DNA from: Geothrix sp. PMB-07
GTDB lineage: Bacteria > Acidobacteriota > Holophagae > Holophagales > Holophagaceae
Reading direction: 5' to 3'
Assembly (NCBI RefSeq): GCF_030758935.1
Contig: NZ_CP132333.1
Location: forward strand, 640,992-704,991
Length of the DNA stretch: 64,000 nucleotides
Part shown: positions 54,288 through 61,876 of the stretch, piece after piece
Layout of the letters: each line of letters starts with the position of its first letter
Position numbering within the stretch: the first letter of the stretch is position 1
Translations under genes and position numbers: made by a program
Notes under the pieces: generated by a model
What the model was told of the DNA's origin: nothing
The model's input: only the letters and a program-made list of their open reading frames with translations
The model's database searches: none

Positions 54288-54411
54288 GCCTAACGAAGGA
54301 AGCTAAGCGGCCACGCCTGCACCGAGACGACCAGCGGAGCCGAGATAGCAAGATGTTGAGTGAGAACGGAAGGCAATGCAGGCGGGGTCCGCCTTGAGCG
54401 GAGGGTTAGGC
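54288..54411 (-). repeat. attC site 5 (second subfamily)
   Basis: 124 bp, cores GCCTAAC and GTTAGGC. Its central region (ACGCCTGCACCGAGACGACC to GAAGGCAATGCAGGCGGGG) differs from the common type but closely resembles attC site 10, defining a second subfamily in the array. Confidence 0.85.
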
Positions 54412-55214
54412 TACTGGGCCAGCGAATATCTAAGAACCGTGCTTGCCTTGGGCTCAGGTAACGCGAGAATTCCGTCATAGTAGGCGAGTAGCGTTTTTAG
54501 GGTTTCAGCATGATCGAGATCTTTGCTGTTCAGTTTAGTGAAGATACTAATATCACAATGGTCTTTGATCTGAGTAAGCACATCAAGCATGATTGGTTGC
54601 GCCTCGCCCTCGCTTGGGATCGGGCGTTGCTTCTGATAAGAACTGACGAGTACATCATTCAGTGTCTCTAACTGGTGATTAAGCCTCTCTTTGGGGAGGT
54701 CGCCCAGAAACGGAAGCTTGAATTGAACCCGATCAGGGAAAATGTACGCAAACGCCTGATCGTGATTTCTTGAATCGAGGTATCGTGTGATTTCAATGGT
54801 AGAGCGCATGTATTCAATTACGAATTTATCATCTGCATGTGGAATGCGCTTCAAAACCAGCTTAGAGGAGTAGCCAGCAGTGATGGGTGTGAGGCTTGCA
54901 TTCCGATCTTTGCGAAGTGTTTCCACACAACGACTAAGCATTTCAGCGAAAACCTTTGGTTCTTGCACCTTTATCGTTCTGAAAACAGATGACTGTAAGA
55001 GTGCCGCTTCAGTATTGGCAGGCAAATAAAAATCATTCCAGAAATTAGTGACGACGGGCTCCAGTGCTCGCCCACCAATAATGATTAACGCAATCCCAAC
55101 CCAGTTTGGGAGTTTTCCGAAATTCCTTTTCACTGCTGGGATATTGATTAATCCATAGTAGATCAAGCCGATAAAAGCACCGACTGTCGCTGAAATTAAA
55201 ATTTTCGTGAGCAT
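54411..55214 (-). CDS. membrane-anchored hypothetical cassette protein
   Basis: 267 residues. Two N-terminal hydrophobic segments (about 3-25, ILISATVGAFIGLIYYG; 37-52, WVGIALIIIGGRALEP) precede a soluble domain with KVQEPKVFAEMLSRCVETLRKDRNASL and ERLNHQLETLNDVLVSSYQKQ. The stop TAG lies at the edge of attC site 5. No family recognised. Confidence 0.7.
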   Translation of the reverse strand: MLTKILISATVGAFIGLIYYGLINIPAVKRNFGKLPNWVGIALIIIGGRALEPVVTNFWNDFYLPANTEAALLQSSVFRTIKVQEPKVFAEMLSRCVETLRKDRNASLTPITAGYSSKLVLKRIPHADDKFVIEYMRSTIEITRYLDSRNHDQAFAYIFPDRVQFKLPFLGDLPKERLNHQLETLNDVLVSSYQKQRPIPSEGEAQPIMLDVLTQIKDHCDISIFTKLNSKDLDHAETLKTLLAYYDGILALPEPKASTVLRYSLAQ

Positions 55215-55236
55215 TCGAGCCTCTACAGATTTGGGA

Positions 55237-55324
55237 GCCTAACGACCGACATAACCGGACCGTTTGCGCCAGCAAACGGGTCCGAGGCCAGCGAAGCTGG
55301 CCGGTGTTGATGGAATGGTTAGGT
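55237..55324 (-). repeat. attC site 6 (short variant)
   Basis: 88 bp, cores GCCTAAC and GTTAGGT, with a shorter central loop (CCGTTTGCGCCAGCAAACGG and GGCCAGCGAAGCTGGCC hairpins). The third type of attC in the array. Confidence 0.8.
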
Positions 55325-55341
55325 CGCGTGACATGGTCGAT

Positions 55342-55743
55342 CTATTTCTGTGATTTCAAAAACCATTTGTAAGACCTGTAATCATCATCTGCCGGATTCC
55401 AAAATAAGACCTGCTTGGTGCGTTTTGTGATGGCGACTCTGTTGATTAGGTTGGATGGCGAGTTTCCACCACATTTTGACTGATCAAATCTAAGCGCGAA
55501 TTGGTAATGCTGTTTAGTTTCTTCCTCGAACTCGAGCAGAAAACAATCTGGATTAATTTCTGGATACACATGATGTTTTCTTAAAAATTGTAAAATGCGC
55601 TTGCTAGCCAGCTCCTGGGATTGAGTCAAATGTTCTTCGGCTTCCCGGCCAGACTCTGGAACCTGTGCAGCCAATGGCCGCGAAACAATTGAGCTTGTGG
55701 CTAGAAGAATGCATATGCATAACGCTTGGTATCGATTGGGCAT
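55342..55743 (-). CDS. secreted cassette protein, unknown function
   Basis: 133 residues. A signal peptide (about 1-26, ICILLATSSIVSRPLAAQ) is followed by a helical/beta chain with SQELASKRILQFLRKHHVYPEINPDCFLLEFEEE and two Cys. The start lies 5 bp from attC site 7. No family recognised. Confidence 0.7.
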   Translation of the reverse strand: MPNRYQALCICILLATSSIVSRPLAAQVPESGREAEEHLTQSQELASKRILQFLRKHHVYPEINPDCFLLEFEEETKQHYQFALRFDQSKCGGNSPSNLINRVAITKRTKQVLFWNPADDDYRSYKWFLKSQK

Positions 55744-55895
55744 AAGCGACCTAACGAAGGAAGCTAACCGGCCCTATTGCTGCGGGACACGGACGCTGAA
55801 TTGTTTGAGGACACTAGCGCGCAGCGATAGGGTCCTGGCCGGTTCCCAGATTTAGGTCCGGGCTAAATGTGAAGGTCGGGTTGAAAAAGAGAGAG

Positions 55896-56945
55896 CTAAT
55901 GGCCGGTTGGCCAGGAGCTTCCAGGAGATGGTAGCTTGGCTTCCATCTCCGGAGAGGGTAGAGCAACGCTGGGAAGCGACTTGAGCGCTTCGGAGATGCA
56001 CCGGACGGTGTTGGCCAGGGGAAACGCCCTGGCCTTTTCTGTCAGGGCGTTGGCCTCCACCGGGGGTGCCCAAAGCGATAAATCCCGGGGGTCCGGGGGC
56101 AGAGCCCCCGTCGCAGGGAGACCGAGCTGAGCCAGTTCAATGGTGCAGCGGAACTCGGTTGGGGTGAGGTAGCCCAGGCTGCTGTGCGGGCGCTCCTCGT
56201 TGTAGCGACGGCGCCAGGCTTCGACGATGACCTTGGCCTCAGCCAGGCTGGAGAAGGCCTCCATGTTCAGGCATTCGTCCCGGAACTTGCTGTTGAAGCT
56301 CTCGGCCACGCCGTTGGCCCAGGGCGAGCCCGGGGGGATGTAGAAGGTCTGGGCACCGGTGGCCATCAGCCAGACCTGGAGGTCATGGGCGATGAACTCG
56401 GGGCCGTTGTCACTGCGCAGGAATGCGGGCCATCCCCGGGTCTGGAACAAGCGTTTGAGGACCTGCATGACCTCCTCGGCCTTGAAGGAGGAGGCCACTT
56501 CGATGACCAACGCCTCCTTCGTAAACTCGTCGGTGAGCGTCAGGCACTTCACGACCTCGCCGTTCAGGCAGCTGTCGTGGACGAAGTCGTAGGACCAGAC
56601 CTGGTTGGGATACCCGGATTTCATCGGCACATGCTGGCCGGTCCGGAGGTGCTTTTTGGGACGCCGCCGGACCTGGAGGCCATGGGCTTTGAAAACCCGG
56701 TGGACCCGTTTCAGGTTCACCCGGAGCTGGAGCCGCCTCAGGAGGGCCCAGACGCGCCGGTGGCCATAGCGGGGGTTGGCATGGGCAAGCTGGACGATCC
56801 GCTCGTCCAGCCCATCCAGTTTCACCCGGCGTGAATACCGGACATAGGAACGGCTCAGGCCCATGGCCCGGGCAGCGCGCCGCTGGGAGAAGCCGGTGGC
56901 CGTCAGGTATGCCGCCCCCTCCTTTCGCTGCGACGCGCCACTCAT
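55896..56945 (-). CDS. IS3-family transposase OrfB, copy A
   Basis: 349 residues. An N-terminal HTH (TGFSQRRAARAMGLSRSYVRYSRR), HTH_21 (ANPRYGHRRVWALLRRL) and the DDE integrase core VWSYDFVHD, FLRSDNGPEFI and EERPHSSLGYLTP. The start ATGA overlaps the OrfA stop, and a run of A's there would allow -1 frameshifting. The C-terminal about 75 residues (Pro/Leu-rich) are an unusual extension past the normal end. One residue differs from copy B (Cys for Arg in NTVRCISEAL). Confidence 0.92.
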   Translation of the reverse strand: MSGASQRKEGAAYLTATGFSQRRAARAMGLSRSYVRYSRRVKLDGLDERIVQLAHANPRYGHRRVWALLRRLQLRVNLKRVHRVFKAHGLQVRRRPKKHLRTGQHVPMKSGYPNQVWSYDFVHDSCLNGEVVKCLTLTDEFTKEALVIEVASSFKAEEVMQVLKRLFQTRGWPAFLRSDNGPEFIAHDLQVWLMATGAQTFYIPPGSPWANGVAESFNSKFRDECLNMEAFSSLAEAKVIVEAWRRRYNEERPHSSLGYLTPTEFRCTIELAQLGLPATGALPPDPRDLSLWAPPVEANALTEKARAFPLANTVRCISEALKSLPSVALPSPEMEAKLPSPGSSWPTGH

Positions 56946-57241
56946 TTTTTTCGGAGAACCGTTTTCAGGGCTGCGATATCCAGCTCCCGTTCTGCCAGAA
57001 GGCGCTTGAGCTGGGCGTTCTCCTTCTCAAGCTGCCGCATGTGCCGGACATCGGAAACCTCGACTCCGCCATACTTCTTTCGCCATCGATAGAAGGTCTG
57101 CGCCGTGATCCCACGGGCCCGGCAGAGGGCATCGACCGTCTGCTCCCCCTTCTCCGCCTCTCTGAGAAGCCCCACGATCTGCTCCTCGGTGAACTTGCTT
57201 GTCCTCATTGGATCCGACTCCTTTGGAGTGGACCTTAACAT
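56942..57241 (-). CDS. IS3-family transposase OrfA, copy A
   Basis: 99 residues. HTH_Tnp_1 SKFTEEQIVGLLREAEKGEQTVDALCRARG, then TAQTFYRWRKKYGGVE and a leucine zipper RQLEKENAQLKRLLAERELD, the IS407-type OrfA. Identical to the copy at 61877-62176. Confidence 0.92.
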   Translation of the reverse strand: MLRSTPKESDPMRTSKFTEEQIVGLLREAEKGEQTVDALCRARGITAQTFYRWRKKYGGVEVSDVRHMRQLEKENAQLKRLLAERELDIAALKTVLRKK

Positions 57242-57354
57242 TTAGCTTGGCTCTATTTGGAGGGGACAGGCCAGTCCGAGTTGAGCGGAAGGTTAGGACG
57301 ACCGTAAGCATGCTCAAGAACTACCGGGAACGATTTTGCGCCACATCGGCAGGG

Positions 57355-57747
57355 TTAGGCCGAATGCGCACGGAGCTGAAAGATGTTGCCTTCAGGGTCG
57401 TTGCCATCGCAAACAATTGAACCCTGGAATTGCCATTCGCGATTTGGGGGATTCAGAAGCCCGCCATTTGCAGAAGCCTGAACGCGAGCCTCCTTGATAC
57501 TCGGTACGAAGAAAACCGGCTTGATTGCCGTTTCCGTGCGTGGAGTAGGTGGCTCAGAAATGCTAACTCTGTCAGCAATGTCTTGTCGCATGGCTACGAT
57601 TACCAGCTGAAACCCCATCGCCTCAAGAACCACATGACCAGGCTCAGTTTCGGTCACTGAGAGGTCTGTGATGGCGGCATAGAAGCTGCCCACCTTGGTG
57701 ATGTCTTTGGCGTAGATGACTGCCCCAGCAGTGATGGGATTCGACAT
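57355..57747 (-). CDS. VOC-family (glyoxalase/bleomycin-resistance-like) cassette protein
   Basis: 130 residues. Two beta-alpha-beta-beta-beta modules: AGAVIYAKDITKVGSFYAAITDL (first, with the metal-site region) and AIKPVFFVPSIKEARVQASANGGLL with DGNDPEGNIFQL (second). This is the typical VOC dimer fold of glyoxalases, dioxygenases and antibiotic-binding resistance proteins. Small VOC genes are frequent in integron cassettes. Substrate unknown; conserved metal ligands are not all visible. The stop TAA lies in a GCCTAAC core. Confidence 0.85.
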   Translation of the reverse strand: MSNPITAGAVIYAKDITKVGSFYAAITDLSVTETEPGHVVLEAMGFQLVIVAMRQDIADRVSISEPPTPRTETAIKPVFFVPSIKEARVQASANGGLLNPPNREWQFQGSIVCDGNDPEGNIFQLRAHSA

Positions 57748-57784
57748 TTGGACCTCAATGGATTTATTCGTCGAAGGTGATGCG

Positions 57785-57893
57785 GCCTAACGAAGGAAGC
57801 TAACCGGCCCTATTGCTGCGGGAACCAGGGAGCTGGATTGTTTGAGGACACTAGCGCGCAGCGATAGGGTCCGAGTTGAGCGGAAGGTTAGGC
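57785..57893 (-). repeat. attC site 8
   Basis: 109 bp, exact cores GCCTAAC and GTTAGGC, common subfamily. Confidence 0.88.
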
Positions 57894-58256
57894 ACCCGAT
57901 GACGCTGGAACCCACCCGGTTTCCGAGATGTCCGGATTGAGTGCAGCGAATGGGATGCCGTCCGAGTGCGAAGAACGGCTGGGAAAGCCGAGCCCAAAGT
58001 CAAAGAGCTAAGGCGGATTGCGCCAGGGGTGAGGCAAGAGAAGGAACGGCGGAGCCAGGATGCCACGAGAAGCTGCTGGGTTCACCGAATGAATGGTGGA
58101 GAACGGCCGCGCAGCGCGGCAGCGCAAGCCCGCCATTCATGGCGAGCCTGAGCCACCGCGGCGCAGAGATTCGCGATTGGCAAAGCCAGAGCGCTGAACC
58201 CCGCACTCCGATTGAGAAGGATCGAACCCGGAAGCTGATGGGAAAGCGCCGGGTGT
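57894..58256. other. ORF-less integron cassette with structured core
   Basis: The 363-bp body shows no credible gene on the cassette strand (frames overlap attC or read the wrong way). It contains a nested stem-loop: outer arms ATGAATGGTGG (58089-58099) and CCGCCATTCAT (58130-58140), inner arms GCCGCGC and GCGCGGC (58106-58120). Non-coding cassettes are known; it could encode an RNA, a promoter or only structural DNA. Confidence 0.5.
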
Positions 58257-58364
58257 GCCTAACGAGTGAAGCTAACCGGCCCTATTGCTGCGGGACACGG
58301 ACGCTGAATTGTTTGAGGACACTAGCGCGCAGCGATAGGGTCCGAGTTGAGCGAGAGGTTAGGC
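58257..58364 (-). repeat. attC site 9
   Basis: 108 bp, cores GCCTAAC and GTTAGGC, common subfamily (GAGTTGAGCGAGAGGTTAGG variant). Confidence 0.88.
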
Positions 58365-58385
58365 ATTCACTGTAGGCAGATGGGT

Positions 58386-59222
58386 TCATTTCTTTTTGTC
58401 TTCAAGTGTGCCCAGGTAGTACATTGTGTTATCAGCAAAGCAGAAAAGGCCAATGCGCGTCGCCATGTAGTGAGGCCCTTTGGATGAATATAGCTTTAGA
58501 ACTGCCACGTCGGTTTCTGGGGGGAAATCCTCTTGCAATGTGTGTGTGTGAAAGCCACCGACCGGCTTCGACTTGTCAGCATTTGGAGGAGGTTCGGTCG
58601 GCATTTTTAAGAATGATCGATGAAGAGTCGTTGTATTGAGTACCTTCTTTCCGTCTGGACTAATCGAAACCCGGAAATCCCCACCGATGGGAACAATTCC
58701 ATTTTCTGAATTAGCAGGGAGAAGGTAGGCCGTGATAGTACGGTCCTCTTCCCTGAATACGCTATAGTTCCATCCCATATTCAGAGAAGATGGTTGTTTC
58801 CGCGCTAGAGCAGCCGCATCGGCCAGTTCCGGCAATTCCTGGAAAAGTTTGGGTGTATTGCGAATTTCTTTTTCCATATCCATTTCATGAACATCACTCG
58901 GATTACCTATTGGTGCCCAGAATCCGTACACGACTGCAAATCCGTCAGGTTTATCCTTGGGGTCTAGTTCATTTTTGAATCGGCCGAAAAAAATAAACCG
59001 GCGGCCGTCAGTTGGGACTTCAACCCACATACCGAGAGCACTCTGATCAGGCTTCTTTTCCATCAGCCTGTCTGTTGCTAGCCATGCCAGTCGCTCATAT
59101 TCATAAATCTCTTGTGAACGCTTCATCCTGGCAGCAAGCAAGGCATCCTGTTGGGCAGTCAGCTTCGCTGATTGGGTTTGGGCTTGTAGAGCAAGGCAAG
59201 CAGCTAAAGCGATGATTCTCAC
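58386..59222 (-). CDS. secreted cassette protein, JAB-like HxH motif (hypothetical)
   Basis: 278 residues. A signal peptide (about 1-18, ending LQAQTQ), then a mixed domain with WVEVPTDGRRFIFFGRFKNEL, an SLNMGWNYSVFREEDRTITAYLLP strand region and the segment VGGFHTHTLQEDFPPETDV, which resembles a metal-binding HxH as in JAB-like or DUF4329 peptidases. The third ligand is not clear, so activity is unproven. Confidence 0.65.
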   Translation of the reverse strand: MRIIALAACLALQAQTQSAKLTAQQDALLAARMKRSQEIYEYERLAWLATDRLMEKKPDQSALGMWVEVPTDGRRFIFFGRFKNELDPKDKPDGFAVVYGFWAPIGNPSDVHEMDMEKEIRNTPKLFQELPELADAAALARKQPSSLNMGWNYSVFREEDRTITAYLLPANSENGIVPIGGDFRVSISPDGKKVLNTTTLHRSFLKMPTEPPPNADKSKPVGGFHTHTLQEDFPPETDVAVLKLYSSKGPHYMATRIGLFCFADNTMYYLGTLEDKKK

Positions 59223-59238
59223 AAGTGCTCCTATGAAT

Positions 59239-59362
59239 GCCTAACGAATGGGGCTAACCGGCCGCGCCTGCACCGAGGCACTGAGCGAAGCCGAGATAGC
59301 TGAATGATGAGAGAGAGCGGAAGGTAATGCAGGCGGGGTCCGAGTTGAGCCAACGGTTAGGC
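59239..59362 (-). repeat. attC site 10 (second subfamily)
   Basis: 124 bp, cores GCCTAAC and GTTAGGC, with a GCGCCTGCACCGAGGC-type centre like attC site 5. Confidence 0.86.
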
Positions 59363-59944
59363 GCCTGGATGTGAGTCAACGAAGCTGTAGATATGCTCGA
59401 ATAGTGCCCATGTAGCATACGGGTCTAACAAATCAGAAGGCAACGGATGTTCATTCATTGAGGCAGTGATTGTTTTACCCTGCCATGAAACGGGCAGTAA
59501 AGGGAGGTCGCTGTTTCTAAATCTGAGATGCAAATCGTGGGACAAAGAATTACGTATCATGCGAGCAAACTGGAACCAAGGTTGCTGCTTTATTTGGCCT
59601 GTAAGTGAATTTACCTCGGCATATGCCTTCGTGATTTCAAATGCCTCTTTGATCAGATTTCGGCGAGCGGAATTCCAATATTGACGAAGGTTTTCCCTGA
59701 GAGCCTCACGATCATCGATGTAACTCTTCACGATTTGGCTGAAATCGATGTAAGTGGAGCCGGCAACACCGCATTCAGCCTTGGGAATGAAACTGAGCTC
59801 AGTGGGGGAACAATAGGCGGCTAATCCGTGAAGATCCAGAATGGCCTGACTATCGATTAGTCTCATGGCCGCAAGAGAGATGATTGCGCTGTTTCTGAAA
59901 AACTGAAGGCTGGCGAGCGCTTCTTGCTGGTTTGGGTAGGGCAT
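59357..59944 (-). CDS. HEPN-like cassette protein (putative RNase)
   Basis: 195 residues, mostly helical. QQPWFQFARMIRNSLSHDLHLRF carries an Rx4H motif (RNSLSH), the signature of HEPN-type RNases; earlier KSYIDDREALRENLRQYWNSARRNLIKEAFEI forms the other helices. HEPN proteins often act as toxins or antiphage effectors. No paired antitoxin gene is visible in the cassette. The stop TAA is the attC core. Start at ATG 59944. Confidence 0.6.
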   Translation of the reverse strand: MPYPNQQEALASLQFFRNSAIISLAAMRLIDSQAILDLHGLAAYCSPTELSFIPKAECGVAGSTYIDFSQIVKSYIDDREALRENLRQYWNSARRNLIKEAFEITKAYAEVNSLTGQIKQQPWFQFARMIRNSLSHDLHLRFRNSDLPLLPVSWQGKTITASMNEHPLPSDLLDPYATWALFEHIYSFVDSHPGA

Positions 59945-59966
59945 GTTGGGCTCGATTCGCGGAGGC

Positions 59967-60075
59967 GCCTAACGAGAGAAGCTAACCGGCCCTATTGCTG
60001 CGGGAACCTGGTAGCTGAATTGTTTGAGGACACTAGCGCGCAGCGATAGGGTCCGAGTTGAGCGGAAGGTTAGGC
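59967..60075 (-). repeat. attC site 11
   Basis: 109 bp, exact cores GCCTAAC and GTTAGGC, common subfamily. Confidence 0.88.
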
Positions 60076-60081
60076 TGATGA

Positions 60082-60399
60082 TCACCCTTGCTCCCATGAG
60101 AAATCGAAATGGCCGGGGGATGGCGACCAACGCGCCCAACCCTGACAAAGCTTGCCATCGGAATTGGTAGCCGAAATTCGGTACACCGGTTGATGGTAGG
60201 CGCCAGCTGAATGAAATGGGCCTGCATTGAAGAGCGAACGTTTCGAGGTCACCAGTCGGAACCCGATGGCTGATAGGGATTCAGCGAGTTGGGAACCAGA
60301 ATTCTTGACTGAATCGAGGTAACGGAACACGACAAAGGCAGACCCGACTACTAGGACAAGAAAGCAGATTGGAAGCAGGTAGGCCATTGGGTTCGGCAC
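60082..60399 (-). CDS. small membrane-anchored cassette protein
   Basis: 105 residues from a GTG, or 101 from the ATG at 60387. An N-terminal TM (about 7-25, YLLPICFLVLVVGSAFVVFRYL) is followed by a small soluble part with ESLSAIGFRLVTSKRSLFNAGPF. No family recognised; no good ribosome site at either start. Confidence 0.6.
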   Translation of the reverse strand: MPNPMAYLLPICFLVLVVGSAFVVFRYLDSVKNSGSQLAESLSAIGFRLVTSKRSLFNAGPFHSAGAYHQPVYRISATNSDGKLCQGWARWSPSPGHFDFSWEQG

Positions 60400-60435
60400 C
60401 AGGATATTCGAGAAGCCTAACGAGAGAAGCTAACC

Positions 60436-61091
60436 AAAACATAAGGTAGGCCCCCCGCTATGCGGGGGCGACAGTCGGAGTTTGACAGCTACGGGAGTCC
60501 ATCGCTGAACTGATCAGGTGAGCCGCCAAGCACACTTGAGGAGAACTGAGATGGACTTGTTTGAAAGTTTAAGTCACACAAGGTGGGAATGTAAGTATCA
60601 CGTAGTGTTCGTGCCAAAACGAAGAAGGAAGGTGATGTATGGGAGGGTGAGAGAGCGATTGGGTGAAGTGTTCAGGCAGCTGGCTGGGCAGAAAGAAAGC
60701 AAAGTGCTGGAAGGGCACTTGCTGGCAGATCACGTACATATGTTGTTGGCGATTCCGCCGAAGTATGCCGTATCGCAGGTAGTGGGGTTTATGAAGGGTA
60801 AGAGCGCGATTTATCTGGCCCGTGTATATGGAGAAACGAAGAGGAACTTCACGGGTCAGCATTTCTGGGCGAGAGGATTTCTGGTGTCGACGGTAGGGAA
60901 GGACGAGCATCAGATACGGCAGTACATCCAGAACCAGGAACGCGAGGAAGAACGATTGGAGAAGCTGGAGCTTTGGCGCTAGGAGGCCACCGAGTAGGTG
61001 GCTCCAACCTTCGGGGCCGCGTTAGCGACCCCGTTTAGCCGCTTTGAGCGGCTCACATAATAAGGCCCCCGGCTTTGCCGGGGGATCGTTA
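60436..61091 (+). mobile_element. IS200-family insertion sequence
   Basis: About 655 bp without target duplication. Subterminal hairpins GCCCCCCGC/GCGGGGGC (60450-60469) and CCCCCGGC/GCCGGGGG (61066-61084) flank the tnpA gene, the left- and right-end structures TnpA recognises. No tnpB. Exact ends are ambiguous by a few bases because ACC occurs on both sides. Confidence 0.82.
60551..60982 (+). CDS. tnpA: IS200-type HUH transposase TnpA
   Basis: 143 residues from the ATG at 60551 behind GAGGAG; a longer frame adds 11 residues. HVVFVPKRRRKVMYG opens the domain, LLADHVHMLLAIPPKYAVSQVVGFMKGKSAI holds the HUH (HVH) metal motif and QIRQYIQNQEREEE the catalytic Tyr. It cuts and rejoins single strands and favours hairpins, which fits its place inside an attC, itself a folded single-strand substrate. 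Confidence 0.92.
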   Translation: MDLFESLSHTRWECKYHVVFVPKRRRKVMYGRVRERLGEVFRQLAGQKESKVLEGHLLADHVHMLLAIPPKYAVSQVVGFMKGKSAIYLARVYGETKRNFTGQHFWARGFLVSTVGKDEHQIRQYIQNQEREEERLEKLELWR

Positions 61092-61191
61092 CCGGCCCTA
61101 TTGCTGCGGGACACGGACGCTTAATTGTTTGAGGACACTAGCGCGCAGCGATAGGGTCCGAGTTGAGCGGAGGGTTAGGCCGCGGCAGACC

Positions 61192-61671
61192 TTACTTGAA
61201 ATCATCTGATTCGATAGGGACAAGTCTGGTGTCGGTGCTTTTCCAGAAGCAGTGTGCAAGTTTGAAACCATCCTTTGCCACCGCGGCTTGCTCAAGTTGT
61301 GGGACCAGAATGAGATTGGATTTGTAACTGGACACGACCAAGTATTTGCCGAGTTTGGTGTGAAGCTCTGGGTTGATGATATTGATTCTTTCACCATCCC
61401 ATGCCCAAGGCGAGCGAATCCATGGATCTTGATGAAAGCAGCCACCGTATTGCACCGACAAAGTTTTGTCTGTCTTGAAGACGAGGGTGCAATCCTGACC
61501 GGTCATGGTGCCCATGTACCAGCTTCCGGCCAATTCTTGGGCTGGTTGAGATATGGCTGGTTGGCGAGATTGTTTGCACCCGATCGCGGAAAGGGAGGCC
61601 AAAGCTACAAACAAAGAAACCGTAACCGCGCCGCGCGGGTTCCTCATTTGCTGGTTATTGGAAGAAAACAT
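61192..61671 (-). CDS. lipoprotein, cassette-encoded, unknown function
   Basis: 159 residues. A lipoprotein signal (VTVSLFVALASLSAIGC, Cys near 32) precedes a beta-rich domain LAGSWYMGTMTGQDCTLVFKTDKTLSVQYGGCF and LGKYLVVSSYKSNLILVPQLE resembling lipocalin-like META/DUF sandwiches. A start further in (MRNPRGAV) is possible. No family certain. Confidence 0.7.
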   Translation of the reverse strand: MFSSNNQQMRNPRGAVTVSLFVALASLSAIGCKQSRQPAISQPAQELAGSWYMGTMTGQDCTLVFKTDKTLSVQYGGCFHQDPWIRSPWAWDGERINIINPELHTKLGKYLVVSSYKSNLILVPQLEQAAVAKDGFKLAHCFWKSTDTRLVPIESDDFK

Positions 61672-61679
61672 GGTGAGCG

Positions 61680-61788
61680 GCCTAACGAGAGAAGCTAACC
61701 GGCCCTATTGCTGCGGGAACCTGGTAGCTGAATTGTTTGAGGACACTAGCGCGCAGCGATAGGGTCCGAGTTGAGCGCAGGGTTAGGC
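61680..61788 (-). repeat. attC site 13
   Basis: 109 bp, cores GCCTAAC (61680-61686) and GTTAGGC (61782-61788), common subfamily. It belongs to the IS-interrupted gene to its right. Confidence 0.88.
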
Positions 61789-61876
61789 CTTGCTGGAAGG
61801 TTCGATTTAACAGCTTGCACCAGAGGCCTCGTGTGAATTGGACTTGGCCTGTCCCCTCCAAATAGAGCCAAGCTAA

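Larger units (their letters stand above)
55836..57273 (-). mobile_element. IS3-family (IS407-type) insertion sequence, copy A
   Basis: 1438 bp. Imperfect terminal repeats: left TGGCCGGTTCCCAGATTTAG and right (minus strand) TGGCCTGTCCCCTCCAAATA, each followed by GCTAAATGT. A 4-bp target repeat GTCC (55832-55835 and 57274-57277) fits the IS407 group. It lies inside attC site 7. An inverted, nearly identical copy lies at 61845-63282. Confidence 0.92.
55749..57297 (-). repeat. attC site 7, split by an IS3-family element
   Basis: The left part (55749-55835, core ACCTAAC) and the right part (57274-57297, GAGTTGAGCGGAAGGTTAGGA) make one common-type attC when the insertion is removed, sharing the GTCC target repeat. 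The VOC gene stop at 57355 lies 58 bp further right, in a second GTTAGGC (57354-57360) with no partner core. Confidence 0.85.
60415..61180 (-). repeat. attC site 12, split by an IS200 element
   Basis: GCCTAACGAGAGAAGCTAACC (60415-60435) and the continuation CCGGCCCTATTGCTGCGG to GTTAGGC (61174-61180) are the two parts of one common-type attC. The insertion lies in the left stem near CTAACC. Confidence 0.86.

Noticed and set aside
57941..58375. 144-codon plus-strand frame in the ORF-less cassette
   Set aside because: It runs through attC site 9, opposes cassette polarity, and has no ribosome site or domain.
60436..61091. RAYT/REP element instead of IS200
   Set aside because: A single element with end hairpins and a 143-aa TnpA of IS200 type; no flanking REP pairs or scattered copies are visible.
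51817..61788. Repeats considered as a CRISPR array
   Set aside because: Repeats are about 88-124 bp, palindromic, and spaced by whole genes, not 30-40 bp spacers. No Cas genes. They fit attC.
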